DNA of 64,000 nt from NCBI RefSeq assembly GCF_003234265.2, contig NZ_CP126256.1, forward strand, positions 2,170,001 to 2,234,000, in the 5' to 3' direction. The notes below the pieces were generated by a model. The model was not told where the DNA came from. It saw nothing but the letters and a program-made list of their open reading frames with translations, and ran no database searches. This DNA is from Curtobacterium sp. MCSS17_015. Lineage in GTDB: Bacteria; Actinomycetota; Actinomycetes; Actinomycetales; Microbacteriaceae. Shown here piece after piece: positions 8,191 through 16,704 of this stretch (its first letter is position 1; every line of letters begins with the position of its first letter). The translations under genes and the position numbers were made by a program.

Positions 8191-8772
8191 ATGTCCGCAG
8201 ACCAGTACGGGAACGACGTCACCGCCGTCGGCATCCCCGTCACCGGCTTCGCCGGCTACGCCCCGAAGGGCACCATCAAGCCGACCCCGGCCGAGGGCGG
8301 CGCCGCCGACTTCACCCTCCCGGCCGCGTTCAAGAAGCTCGGCCTCCTCACCGAGGACGGCGGCTTCGAGTGGACGCTCGAGCCCGACGGCGACCCGATC
8401 ATGTTCTGGCAGGACGGCTACTCAATCCCGTCCGGGCTCGCGAACGCCGAGTGCGTCGCGAAGCTCGCGCAGTACGACGACATCGTGCGGCAGGTCTCGT
8501 GGGGCAAGGTCCCGGACGAGAACGGCTACATCACGATCGACGCCGGCGGCCACGCGCTCGAATTCGTGCTGTTCACCGAGGAGATCTTCAAGAACGGCGT
8601 CATCCGCCGCCGCGTCGCCGACATCTCCGTCTCCGGCGCGAAGGTCGACAAGTCCGAGCGCGGCACCGTCAACGGCACCGAGCTCACCTTCAAGGCGAAG
8701 CGCTCCGCGGACCTCAACAACGAGCACATCGGTGAGTGGCTGACCCCCGCCGCTGCCGCCGTCGCGTCCTGA
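8191..8772 (+). CDS. Major tail tube protein
   Basis: A 193-residue protein with the small Gly/Ala-rich, beta-strand-heavy character of siphovirus tail tube subunits. Conserved elements include a GFEWTLEPDGDPIMFWQDGYS stretch (residues 55-75), CVAKLAQYDDIVRQVSWG and a final TELTFKAKRS. GAAGGAG precedes the ATG at 8191. Strong hairpins lie on either side (8140-8168 and 8788-8825), as is common around heavily transcribed tail tube genes. Confidence 0.82.
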   Translation: MSADQYGNDVTAVGIPVTGFAGYAPKGTIKPTPAEGGAADFTLPAAFKKLGLLTEDGGFEWTLEPDGDPIMFWQDGYSIPSGLANAECVAKLAQYDDIVRQVSWGKVPDENGYITIDAGGHALEFVLFTEEIFKNGVIRRRVADISVSGAKVDKSERGTVNGTELTFKAKRSADLNNEHIGEWLTPAAAAVAS

Positions 8773-8787
8773 CCGGCCGCGTCTGAC

Positions 8788-8825
8788 CTGTGGGGGCCGA
8801 GCAGTGGATGCCTCGGCCCTCACAG
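8788..8825 (+). terminator. Stem-loop after the tail tube gene
   Basis: CTGTGGGGGCCGAG (8788-8801) pairs with CTCGGCCCTCACAG (8812-8825) with one G-U pair and a 10-base loop. The 14-pair stem has no clear T tract, so it is probably a partial terminator or mRNA stabiliser that raises tail tube expression over downstream genes. Confidence 0.5.
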
Positions 8826-8872
8826 CCCCACCCTTCCCGCATCCACACCCCGCATCCACGAGGAGCATCCAC

Positions 8873-9436
8873 ATGTCCGACCCCACCACGCCCCCGACCG
8901 ACGAGCAGACGCCGGAAGCGATCCAGGCAGCGACCGAGGCGAACAGCGGCCCGTTCGCCGTCGAGCGCCCGGCGACGCCGTACCAGGAGTACCGCTCCGA
9001 GGTCCCCGCCGCCCTCGCGAAGGCGAACGAGCCCGCACCCGTGCCCGCCCCGGTCGCTGTGCCGTCCGGTCCGACGCCGGGCAAGAAGCCCGAGTTCCTC
9101 GTCGTCGAGAACAGCCTGAAGTGCCAGACCGAGGAGGGCGAGATCTCGCTCGATCTCCGCCTGCCGATCCCGCAGCTCGAGAAGTTCATGACGGCGCAGG
9201 AACTCGAGCCGATGAAGATCCCGCGGTTCGTCCTCGACGAGCTCCTGCCCGAGCCCACCTCGCAGCGGCTCCTGTCCCTCGCCGACGGCGCGCAGGCGTA
9301 CAAGATCGTCATGCGCTGGGCGCAGGAGGTGGGCGCGCGACTCGGGGCCAGCCTGGGGGAATCGCCCAGCTCTACCGACTCGTCGGAGAGCACCGGTCAG
9401 CCCTCCGAGCCGACTTCCGCACCCGCTACGGCCTGA
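8873..9436 (+). CDS. Tail assembly chaperone, short form (gpG-like)
   Basis: A 187-residue protein. The ATG at 8873 follows GAGGAG at 8859-8864. An upstream in-frame start at 8804 overlaps the hairpin and is unlikely. The N-terminal half is Pro/Ala-rich; the second half (EISLDLRLPIPQLEKFM, RFVLDELLPEP) is the conserved chaperone core that coats the tape measure protein during tail assembly. Near its 3' end a GGGGGAA site allows a -1 frameshift into the next frame (separate entry). Confidence 0.8.
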   Translation: MSDPTTPPTDEQTPEAIQAATEANSGPFAVERPATPYQEYRSEVPAALAKANEPAPVPAPVAVPSGPTPGKKPEFLVVENSLKCQTEEGEISLDLRLPIPQLEKFMTAQELEPMKIPRFVLDELLPEPTSQRLLSLADGAQAYKIVMRWAQEVGARLGASLGESPSSTDSSESTGQPSEPTSAPATA

Positions 9437-9750
9437 GCCTCGACGAGATCGGTCGCAGCGTCTCCTATCCGGAGGCGATCGACCTCGTCGCTGAGTTGCG
9501 CCGCGACTTCGGCTCGCATCTCACCGCCGCGCTGAACGACTGGCAGTTCGCGGTGTCGTACGGGGAGCTGATGACGGCGCTGCAGACGCAGTCGGTCCTC
9601 AACGTGAACCGCGACGAGAAGGAACACCCGGACCCGATCCGGCTGCCGATGCCGTGGCCCGAGGGCACCGGGAAGCACGCCGACGTCACACCCGAGGAAC
9701 GCGCCGCGCTGCGCGCCCAGCTTCTGCGACGGTCCGCCTTCGCATCGTAG
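8873..9750 (+). CDS. Tail assembly chaperone, frameshifted long form (gpGT-like)
   Basis: The -1 frame stays open from the slippery site to 9750 without its own start or SD sequence. It encodes chaperone-like sequence (RTRYGLSLDEIGRSVS, ELRRDFGSHLTAALNDWQF). Reading frame 0 to the GGG codon at 9356-9358, then re-reading from 9358, gives a 292-residue fusion. Programmed frameshifting between two tail chaperone genes before the tape measure gene is conserved in siphoviruses (lambda G/GT). The location, frame direction and slippery sequence all fit here. The exact slip position is inferred. Confidence 0.75.
9355..9361 (+). other. Programmed -1 frameshift slippery site
   Basis: Frame-0 codons CTG GGG GAA. 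The GGG tRNA can slip back one base and re-pair perfectly with GGG at 9355-9357, so the next codon becomes GGA in the open -1 frame. The P-site match is perfect, the A-site match is not, and no downstream pseudoknot was worked out. Confidence 0.65.
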
Positions 9751-9765
9751 GAACGGAGGCCGCCG

Positions 9766-12447
9766 TTGAGTGAGGTAGCAGAGGCAACAGTCCCGGTCTT
9801 CCCCACCTTCGTCGGCTTCCGTTCCGCCGTCGTCAGCGAAGCCGACTCCGCGGCCGACAGCGCCGGCACGAAGTTCGGCTCCCGCTTCGGGAAGGGCATC
9901 CTCGGCGCAGCGAAGGGCGTCGCGGTCGGCGTCGGCGCGGCCATCGCGACCGCCGGTGGCGCCGCTGCGGTCGGGATCGGCGGGATCTTCAAGAAGGGCC
10001 TCGACCGTGCCCTGAACATCCAGGACGCGAAGCAGCAGCTCGACGGCCTCGGGCACTCGGCGAAGTCCGTCGAGACGATCATGACGAACGCCCTCGCCTC
10101 GGTGAAGGGCACCGCGTTCGGCCTCGACACCGCGGCGACGCTCGCGGCGACCGTCGTGGCCGCCGGCATCAAGCCCGGCCAGGAGCTCGAGCGGACCCTG
10201 AAGCTGACGGCCGACGCGGCGACGATCGCGAAGACCGGCCTCGGCGAGATGGGCGACATCATCGGCAAGGTCGCCTCCTCCGGGAAGCTGTCCACCGACG
10301 TCCTGAACCAGTTCTCCCAGCGCGGTGTGCCGCTGCTGCAGTTCGTCGCGAAGGAGTACGGCGTCACCGCCGAAGAGGCCTCCGAGATGGTCTCGAAGGG
10401 GAAGGTCGACTTCGCCGGCTTCCAGAAGGCCCTCGAGGCTGGCGTCGGTGGCGCTGCACTGTCGTCCGGGGCGACCGCCCGCGGCGCGTTCAAGAACATC
10501 GGGGCCGCCTTCGGCCGCCTCGGCGCGATGTTCGCCCAGCCCGCCGTGAACGCCGCACCGCGACTGTTCCAGTCCACGGCTGGGGCGATCGACCGGGCTG
10601 CGGCAGCGCTCACCCCCTACGCGGACGCGTTCGCGGCGAAGCTCGAGCCCGCACTCGAGGCTGTGTCGGCGAAGCTCGACAGCATCGACTTCGGCGCGGC
10701 CGTCGAGAAGGCAGCAGTCTTCGTTCGCGGCGTCGTCGCGGTCATCCGCACCGGGGTCGCCGGCGACGGGTTCTCGTTCGACCTGACCAGGGCGTTCGGC
10801 CTCGACAAGGCACCGGTGATCTTCCGGCTCGCCTCCGGTGTTCGTGACGCCGTGCTCGGCGTCGTCGACGTCGTGAAGATCCTCGCCGGGGACACGTCGG
10901 ACGCGACCGCGATCGACCTCTCCAAGCGGTTCGGCCTGAACGCTGCCCCGACGATCTACGCCCTCGCGACGAAGGTGCACGACGCCGTCTCGACGCTGTT
11001 CACCGGGCTGAAGACGGGCGAGTTCTCCGGCGTTGGCGAGGACCTCGGCAAGGTGGCGACCGCCGCCCGGCCGCTGTTCCCGCTGTTCGTCGAGGTCGGT
11101 GCCGGCCTCGGCCGGATTTCCGGGTCCATCGGTGGGCTGATCGCGTCCGGGCTGCCCGTCGTCGGGCAGCTCCTGAACGGCTTCGCGCAGGTCCTCGACT
11201 TCCTCGGCGACCATCCCGCGGTGCTCGCTACCGCCATCGTGGCCCTCGCTGCCGCGTTCGGGGTGTTCAAGACCGGGCAGCTCGCGGCGAACACGGCGTC
11301 GGCGGCGAGCGTCGCCCTCGCGCCCCTGCAGATCGCCGCGGACCTCGCCCGCACCCGGGCGCTCGTCGCGAACACCAACGCCATGCTCGCCAACCGCACC
11401 GCCACGGTTGCAACGAGCGGCGCCACCGCAGCATCGACGCTCACCCGCCTGCCGGCGACCGCGTCGATCCTCGCGAACACGGCCAGCCTCGTCGCGAACC
11501 GCATCGCGATGACCGCGGCGGCCGTGTTCCAGCGGACCCTCGCCGCCGCGCAGGCCGTCGCGACCGCCGCGCAGTGGGCGTTCAACGTCGCCCTGTCGGC
11601 GAACCCGATCGGCATCGTCGTCCTCGCCATCGGCGCGCTCGTCGCTGGCCTGGTCTGGTTCTTCACCCAGACGAAGGTCGGGCAAGCGGCCTGGGCGGCG
11701 TTCACGACGTTCCTCTCCGAGGCGTGGACGAACATCGTCAACACCGCGAAGGTGACGTGGACGCTGCTCGTCGGGTTCTTCTCCGGTCTGTGGGCGAACC
11801 TGACGTCGTTCTTCTCGACGTGGGGTCCGACGATCCTCGCCGTGGTCGCTCCGTTCATCGGGGTGCCGCTGCTGATCGCGCAGAACTGGGACCGGATCAA
11901 GGCGTTCTTCGCCGGACTCTGGGCCGACGTGACGGCGCGATTCTCGGCAGGCGTCTCGGCGGCGCTCGAGTTCGTCCGCAGCATGCCGGGCAAGGCCCTC
12001 GCCGCCCTCGGCCGCGTCGGCTCGATCTTGCGCGACTCGGGACGGGCGTTGATCGGCGGCTTCATCGACGGCATCCGCGACATGATCGGCAAGGCCGGTG
12101 AGGTCGCGGGCTCGGTGCTGAAGAAGGTGCAGAACTTCTTCCCGCACTCGCCAGCACCGGAGGGCCCGTTCTCCGGGTCCGGGTGGCGAGCGGTCCGCAC
12201 GTCGGGCCGGGCGCTGATGGACCAGTTCAACGGCGGGATCTCCGACTCCGACGTGGCGCTGTTCCAGGACGTCTCGACCGGCATCACGGGACGCCGCTTC
12301 GGCTCGGGCACCACCGTCCCTGGGGGGCGCACGGCCGCGGACGGTCCGCGTGTGCAGGTCGACGTGCACACGTCGCCGGGCATGTCCGAGCAGACCGTCG
12401 GCCGTGTCGCCGGCGACGCCGTGAACTTCGAGCTCCGGAGGGGGTAG
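9766..12447 (+). CDS. Tail tape measure protein
   Basis: An 893-residue protein that sets tail length and enters the host envelope with the DNA. It starts with TTG at 9766 with GGAGG at 9755-9759; no better ATG or GTG exists nearby. Hydrophobic segments occur near residues 40-75 and a strong one around ANPIGIVVLAIGALVAGLVWFF. Many Ala-rich helices and tape-measure-typical phrases such as NQFSQRGVPLLQFVAKEYG are present. The C-terminus (KKVQNFFPHSPAPEGPFSGSGWR) matches the conserved end of siphovirus tape measures. At about 1.5 angstroms per residue it predicts a tail of roughly 130 nm. Confidence 0.93.
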   Translation: MSEVAEATVPVFPTFVGFRSAVVSEADSAADSAGTKFGSRFGKGILGAAKGVAVGVGAAIATAGGAAAVGIGGIFKKGLDRALNIQDAKQQLDGLGHSAKSVETIMTNALASVKGTAFGLDTAATLAATVVAAGIKPGQELERTLKLTADAATIAKTGLGEMGDIIGKVASSGKLSTDVLNQFSQRGVPLLQFVAKEYGVTAEEASEMVSKGKVDFAGFQKALEAGVGGAALSSGATARGAFKNIGAAFGRLGAMFAQPAVNAAPRLFQSTAGAIDRAAAALTPYADAFAAKLEPALEAVSAKLDSIDFGAAVEKAAVFVRGVVAVIRTGVAGDGFSFDLTRAFGLDKAPVIFRLASGVRDAVLGVVDVVKILAGDTSDATAIDLSKRFGLNAAPTIYALATKVHDAVSTLFTGLKTGEFSGVGEDLGKVATAARPLFPLFVEVGAGLGRISGSIGGLIASGLPVVGQLLNGFAQVLDFLGDHPAVLATAIVALAAAFGVFKTGQLAANTASAASVALAPLQIAADLARTRALVANTNAMLANRTATVATSGATAASTLTRLPATASILANTASLVANRIAMTAAAVFQRTLAAAQAVATAAQWAFNVALSANPIGIVVLAIGALVAGLVWFFTQTKVGQAAWAAFTTFLSEAWTNIVNTAKVTWTLLVGFFSGLWANLTSFFSTWGPTILAVVAPFIGVPLLIAQNWDRIKAFFAGLWADVTARFSAGVSAALEFVRSMPGKALAALGRVGSILRDSGRALIGGFIDGIRDMIGKAGEVAGSVLKKVQNFFPHSPAPEGPFSGSGWRAVRTSGRALMDQFNGGISDSDVALFQDVSTGITGRRFGSGTTVPGGRTAADGPRVQVDVHTSPGMSEQTVGRVAGDAVNFELRRG

Positions 12448-12450
12448 CTG

Positions 12451-13230
12451 GTGAGCATCCTGACCATCACCCTCCCCGGGCTCGAGGTCCTCGGCCGTCC
12501 GCTCGACGGATCCCCACCCGACGGCGTGTACCTCGGCCCGGACGGGTTCGAGGGCTGGGACGATACCCCGGACATGCGCCGGGAGACGGTGCAGCGCGTC
12601 GCCGCGGCGGGCGACTTCGACGCGACCGGCTACGCCGACGCCCGCGTCGTGTCACTGTCCGGTCTGATCGTCTCGCCCTCCGAGGCGCGGACGCAGTACT
12701 GGACTGAACGCCTCACCGGCGTCCTGTCCGGTGGGACTACGGAGAAGATCACCGTCCGGCGCAACGGGACAGTGCGCTTCGCATCCGGTGGGCTGGTGAA
12801 GACGAAGGTCGTCACCCGTGCCCGCGCCCGGCACGTCGCGGACTGGCAGATGCAGCTGTGGTTCCCGAATCCGTTCAAGTACGGCGACGAGAACCACGTG
12901 CAGAGCGACGATGTCGGCTTCGCTGTCGTGTCGCACTACGGCAACGCGGCTGCTTCCCCGCTGCTCGTCGTCACCGGTTCCGCGCCCGGGTGGGACGTAG
13001 CGGCCCGGGGCATGAGGGTGTCTGTCACGCGTGCCCTGCAGCCCGGACAGAAGCACGTCTACGACCTCCGCACGGGCCTCCTGACGATCAACGGGTCCCC
13101 AGCACCTGCCGGGTCACTCGACGAAGCGGACACGTGGACTGTGCCTGCGGGAGACGCGATCGGGCATCGGCTGCAGGTCGGCAGCGGCACCGGCACCCTC
13201 GACGTCTACACGCCCGACACCTACATCTGA
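12451..13230 (+). CDS. Distal tail protein (Dit-like)
   Basis: A 259-residue protein following the tape measure by three bases, with a GTG start at 12451 and GGAGGG upstream. The position, the N-terminal half with RRETVQRVAAAGDFDATGYADARVVSLSGL and the QMQLWFPNPFKYGD motif near residues 131-144 match Dit/siphovirus tail-component proteins. These form the hub ring between tail tube and tip. The C-terminal beta-rich part (LTINGSPAPAGS) fits a galectin-like or jelly-roll domain. Confidence 0.75.
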   Translation: MSILTITLPGLEVLGRPLDGSPPDGVYLGPDGFEGWDDTPDMRRETVQRVAAAGDFDATGYADARVVSLSGLIVSPSEARTQYWTERLTGVLSGGTTEKITVRRNGTVRFASGGLVKTKVVTRARARHVADWQMQLWFPNPFKYGDENHVQSDDVGFAVVSHYGNAAASPLLVVTGSAPGWDVAARGMRVSVTRALQPGQKHVYDLRTGLLTINGSPAPAGSLDEADTWTVPAGDAIGHRLQVGSGTGTLDVYTPDTYI

Positions 13231-13244
13231 GCGGAGGTTCGGCC

Positions 13245-14333
13245 ATGTGGACGCACTGGATCTGCGCGACGCAGACGGGGAAGAAGCTCGTCAAGGTGGA
13301 ACCGGCGTCGGGGTCGTTCTCTCGCCGCATGAACGGCGTCGGCAGCGGCACGCACGAGTTCGTCTCCTCGAGTCTCGGGATCGGCGGCACCCTCGCAGCC
13401 CGGCGGACGTCGCGGCTGGACCTCACCCGCACGTGGGCGAGGACGCTCGTGCAGTGCTGGGACGACAAGCCGGTGTACGCCGGCCTCATTTCCGGGAAGT
13501 CGCGGAAGGGCGACAAGGTCACCCTGAGCACCGTCGAGATGCGTGAGGTGTTCAAGTACCGCACCACGTTCGGTCTGAACGGGTACAGCGGTTTCGAGGA
13601 CGGGAAGTTCGAGCACAAGGACCAGACGCTCGCGTCGATCGCCGGGCAGCTGCTGTGGGTGCTGATGGTGGGACCGACCGACAACTGGCAGCTGCCGCTG
13701 ATCCTCCCGCCGCGCGGCATGGCCGGGACGCAGGACCGCAGCTACCACGACTTCAACCTGCCGATCGTGGAGTCGGAGCTCACCGCCATCCAGGACGCCG
13801 AGGGCGGTCCGGACATCGACTTCGAGCCGTCGTGGTCGGAGGACAACACGCTGCAGTGGACGTCCCGGGTCGGGGACCTGACCGGGAACACCCTCGAGTG
13901 GAGCCTCGCCGCTGCGGCGCCGACGCTGACCGACTTCGAGTTCGTTGAGGACGGTAACGCGCAGGGCAACATCTTTTACGCCGTCGGCAACGGTCAGGAC
14001 CGAGACCTGAAGGTTGCGACGTCGTCCGGGCTCCTCGCCGGCGACGACATCGCGCTCGAGCGGATCATTCAGTACTCGCAGGAGCGCAACCGGGCGGTGC
14101 TGCAGGGCAACGCGAACGAGGCGCGACGCACGTTCCAGAAGGCGACCCGGCAGTACTCGTTCAGCATGCAGGCCGACGGCTCTCCGGGTGTGCGGAACCT
14201 GCGGTTGGGGCAGACGGCCCGGACGTACACGCGGGACGACGACTGGCTGCCCGACGGGTGGGGCACGCATCGGGTAGTCGGGTTCTCCGGTGACCTGACC
14301 AACACGATCAAGCTGCAGCTGCAGACGCAGTGA
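13245..14333 (+). CDS. Tail-tip protein (Tal/baseplate hub-like minor tail protein)
   Basis: A 362-residue protein with the ATG at 13245 preceded by GGAGG; the longer frame from 12858 lies inside the Dit gene. Phage tail-tip features include WTHWICATQTGKKL at the N-terminus, LDLTRTWARTLVQCWDDKPVYAGLI (about 59-83), and a C-terminal YTRDDDWLPDGWGTHRVVGF that resembles the receptor-proximal hub proteins of actinophages. It probably forms the cap under Dit on which fibres assemble. No peptidase domain was recognised. Confidence 0.7.
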   Translation: MWTHWICATQTGKKLVKVEPASGSFSRRMNGVGSGTHEFVSSSLGIGGTLAARRTSRLDLTRTWARTLVQCWDDKPVYAGLISGKSRKGDKVTLSTVEMREVFKYRTTFGLNGYSGFEDGKFEHKDQTLASIAGQLLWVLMVGPTDNWQLPLILPPRGMAGTQDRSYHDFNLPIVESELTAIQDAEGGPDIDFEPSWSEDNTLQWTSRVGDLTGNTLEWSLAAAAPTLTDFEFVEDGNAQGNIFYAVGNGQDRDLKVATSSGLLAGDDIALERIIQYSQERNRAVLQGNANEARRTFQKATRQYSFSMQADGSPGVRNLRLGQTARTYTRDDDWLPDGWGTHRVVGFSGDLTNTIKLQLQTQ

Positions 14334-14346
14334 CGGGGAGGACAGC

Positions 14347-15126
14347 ATGGGCCGCCTCGACAACCTGAGCGGGAACCGCGAGCTCGAGGACCTGAAGCGA
14401 CGCGTCCGGGATCTCGAGTCGCGCACGCCGCTGTCCGACGCCGCCGTGTCTGGTGGCCGGACTCGGTTCATCGGCGAGAACTCGTTCCTCATTGAGGGTT
14501 CCGGTGGGGTCTCCGGCACGCTCACCATCGACGGCCTTGAGGTCGTGGATGGTGAACTGCGCATCAGGGGGCAGCTCAACGTGACGGGGCCAACGAAGCT
14601 CGGCGGCGCGACGGACATCACCGGTGACACGAGCGTGACGGGCCGGTTCGACATCACCGGGCCGGCGTCGATCGACGGTGACACGGACATCACCGGGAAG
14701 CTCACCATCAAGGGTGACACCACCGTCACGGGTCCCTTCCACGTCGATGGAGCCGCGGACTTCGACGGCCGCCTCAAGATCAACGGTGACACCACCCTCT
14801 CCGGAGACCTCGACATCGACGACAACGGCCGGATCACGGTCGGCGGGATGACGATCGGAAAGTTCGGCGGCCGCGGGAAGGTCGACTTCGGCGTCGGCGA
14901 GCTCACGTCCGACGGGTCGAAGGTCGCCCTGCAGTCCGGCGCCGCACTCGTCGGCGTGGGCGGGGTGGCGCAGCTGACCTTCGGCGGGAACGGCATCCAG
15001 GTCGACTCGAGCGGTGCGATCCGCATCGGCGAGCTGCCCCTCGCGGACCAGCCACCGAACCTGTACATCGACTCGAACAACCGCCTCTGGCGGTCCTCCG
15101 GCAGCGCCGGCGGCGCCGACATCTGA
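14347..15126 (+). CDS. Repeat-rich tail shaft protein (beta-helix-like)
   Basis: A 259-residue protein. A short N-terminal coiled-coil (RELEDLKRRVRDLESR) is followed at about residues 58-155 by a short repeat of roughly six residues built on G-D-T-x-V/I-T-G and G-x-x-x-I-x-G (for example GDTSVTG, GPASIDG, GDTDITG, GDTTLSG). This regular Gly/Thr/Asp spacing suggests a left-handed or bactofilin-like beta-helix forming a trimeric shaft. The C-terminus contains IYDSNN-type ends (LYIDSNNRLWR) as in tail proteins. The role as tail-tip extension or fibre base is inferred from position. Confidence 0.6.
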   Translation: MGRLDNLSGNRELEDLKRRVRDLESRTPLSDAAVSGGRTRFIGENSFLIEGSGGVSGTLTIDGLEVVDGELRIRGQLNVTGPTKLGGATDITGDTSVTGRFDITGPASIDGDTDITGKLTIKGDTTVTGPFHVDGAADFDGRLKINGDTTLSGDLDIDDNGRITVGGMTIGKFGGRGKVDFGVGELTSDGSKVALQSGAALVGVGGVAQLTFGGNGIQVDSSGAIRIGELPLADQPPNLYIDSNNRLWRSSGSAGGADI

Positions 15127-15142
15127 CCCGGGAAGGAACCCG

Positions 15143-15607
15143 ATGGCTACCGTCACTGGCAAGCTCACCGACTTTAACATGCAGTCCCTCGCGGCGCTCT
15201 CGCCACGCCTGATGTTCTGCCCGTCCGGCTCCGCTGTCAGCCCAACAGCGGTCCTCGCATCCCGACCCGTCGTCGTGACTCCGGCAACGAACGGTACGTT
15301 CACCGTCGAGCTGCAGCCGACAGATCAGCTCCGGCCCGAGGGCACGTACTACACGCTGCGCGTCGAGTGGCTGGACGCCACGGGCGGTTTCGTCGCAGTC
15401 GACCTGCTCGACTGGCCCATCTTCGTGCCATCCGGCGGGGGCTCCCTCGCGGACCTCGTCGACGCGCCGGCCGGGCCCGCGCTGATGTGGACATCTCTGG
15501 AGGAGCCGCCGTTCCCCAAGCCAGGGATGCGGTGGCTTCAGTCGAACCCGAACGACCTGGCCGATCCGGCGAACACCGGAAACCTCTACGAGTGGAGCGC
15601 AGCGTGA
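15143..15607 (+). CDS. Small minor tail / fibre adaptor protein
   Basis: A 154-residue protein. ATG at 15143 with GGAAGGA upstream; the frame from 15014 is inside the previous gene. Residues 1-100 look like a beta-sandwich domain (VTPATNGTFTVELQPTDQL, YYTLRVEWLDATGGFVAVD). The C-terminal segment with WTSLEEPPFPKPGMRWLQSNP is a linker-like Pro/Trp-rich region typical before fibre proteins. It overlaps the next start by four bases (GTGA). No enzymatic motif is seen. Confidence 0.6.
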   Translation: MATVTGKLTDFNMQSLAALSPRLMFCPSGSAVSPTAVLASRPVVVTPATNGTFTVELQPTDQLRPEGTYYTLRVEWLDATGGFVAVDLLDWPIFVPSGGGSLADLVDAPAGPALMWTSLEEPPFPKPGMRWLQSNPNDLADPANTGNLYEWSAA

Positions 15608-16704
15608 CCTGGACTCTCATCGCCAACATCCGTGGCCCGCAGGGTAACAAGGGTGAGCAGGGCACCCCGGGGCAGGGGTTCGGCACCAACGCCGTCGAGT
15701 TCATCGCCGACTCGCCCGAGACGGACTGGGACGTCGCCCTCGGCTACCGCGACGACACGGGCGCCGCCCGCATCCTGATCGGACGCCGGAAGGACGGCAC
15801 CTGGTACCCGGAGGAGTTCGGCGGCACCGGCGGCGGCACGGGAACGACACCGATCGTGCGATGGGGGGACTCCCTGACCGCCAACTCGGAGTCCTCGGCC
15901 GCGCAGCTCAGTGCACTCCTGAACAACCGGACCGTGGTGACGCAGGGCATCGGCGGTCAGACGTCGCAGGCGATCGCGGCGCGCAACGGCGGCGTGCCGA
16001 CCCGGGTCACGGTCACCGGCGGCGTCATCCCCGCCTCCGGCAGCGTCACCATGCGGCTCACGGTACGGCTCCGCTCCGACCTCACCGGCAGCACGCCGCT
16101 CGTCGTCGCGGGCGTCGCCGGCACGTTCGTCGCGACGGACTCGTCCGACTATCTCACTGGCACCTTCACGCGGACCAAGGCAGGAATGCCCGCCGTCGTG
16201 CCGAACGGTGAGCCCGCACAGACCGGGTACGACTACCGGGACATGTGGCCGATCTACTGGTACGGCCGGAACAACTTCAAGCAGACCGACACGGTCGGTC
16301 GCACCGACTTCCCTGAGCGGATCGTTGCGGACATCCGCGGGAGCCTCGAGTGGAACAACTGCCGCGACCGAGCGCTGGTTCTGTCGATCCCGCCGTGGGT
16401 CGGTGAGGAGTCCGGGAAGGGTATCCGGGCGAAGCTCGACGAGGCGAACGCTGCGCTGCGCGATGCGTTCCCGCGGGAGTACGTTGACACGGCTGCGCGG
16501 CTCCGCAACGCGGACGTCATCCGGGCGACGGGGAACACCCCCACTGATCAGGATCTCGCGGACATCAGCAACGGGCTGACGCCGACGGTGTTCCGACTGC
16601 ACAACAGCGACGGCTCGGTCGATGCAGGCCACTTCGGCAGTGTCGGCTACCAGGCTCTGTACATGGTGATCGCGGAGATCTACGCGGCGAGAGGGTGGAA
16701 CTGA
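15604..16704 (+). CDS. Tail fibre with collagen-like neck and SGNH esterase domain
   Basis: A 366-residue protein starting at the GTG at 15604. Residues 10-25 form a short collagen-like Gly-X-Y stretch (GPQGNKGEQGTPGQG). From about residue 82 an SGNH/GDSL hydrolase domain begins, with block I WGDSL (Ser90), a block-II-like GIGGQT, and block V DAGHFG near the end (Asp340, His343). Such a domain on a tail fibre probably removes acyl groups (for example O-acetyl) from a surface polysaccharide during adsorption. The substrate is unknown. It overlaps the next gene by one base. Confidence 0.75.
   Translation: MTWTLIANIRGPQGNKGEQGTPGQGFGTNAVEFIADSPETDWDVALGYRDDTGAARILIGRRKDGTWYPEEFGGTGGGTGTTPIVRWGDSLTANSESSAAQLSALLNNRTVVTQGIGGQTSQAIAARNGGVPTRVTVTGGVIPASGSVTMRLTVRLRSDLTGSTPLVVAGVAGTFVATDSSDYLTGTFTRTKAGMPAVVPNGEPAQTGYDYRDMWPIYWYGRNNFKQTDTVGRTDFPERIVADIRGSLEWNNCRDRALVLSIPPWVGEESGKGIRAKLDEANAALRDAFPREYVDTAARLRNADVIRATGNTPTDQDLADISNGLTPTVFRLHNSDGSVDAGHFGSVGYQALYMVIAEIYAARGWN

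Noticed and set aside
9397..12369. 990-codon minus-strand open frame opposite the tape measure gene
   Set aside because: It is a GC-bias shadow; its Arg/Asp/Gly-rich translation lacks any domain and the plus-strand tape measure is clear.
13221..15122. 633-codon minus-strand open frame opposite tail genes
   Set aside because: Shadow of the tail-tip and shaft genes.
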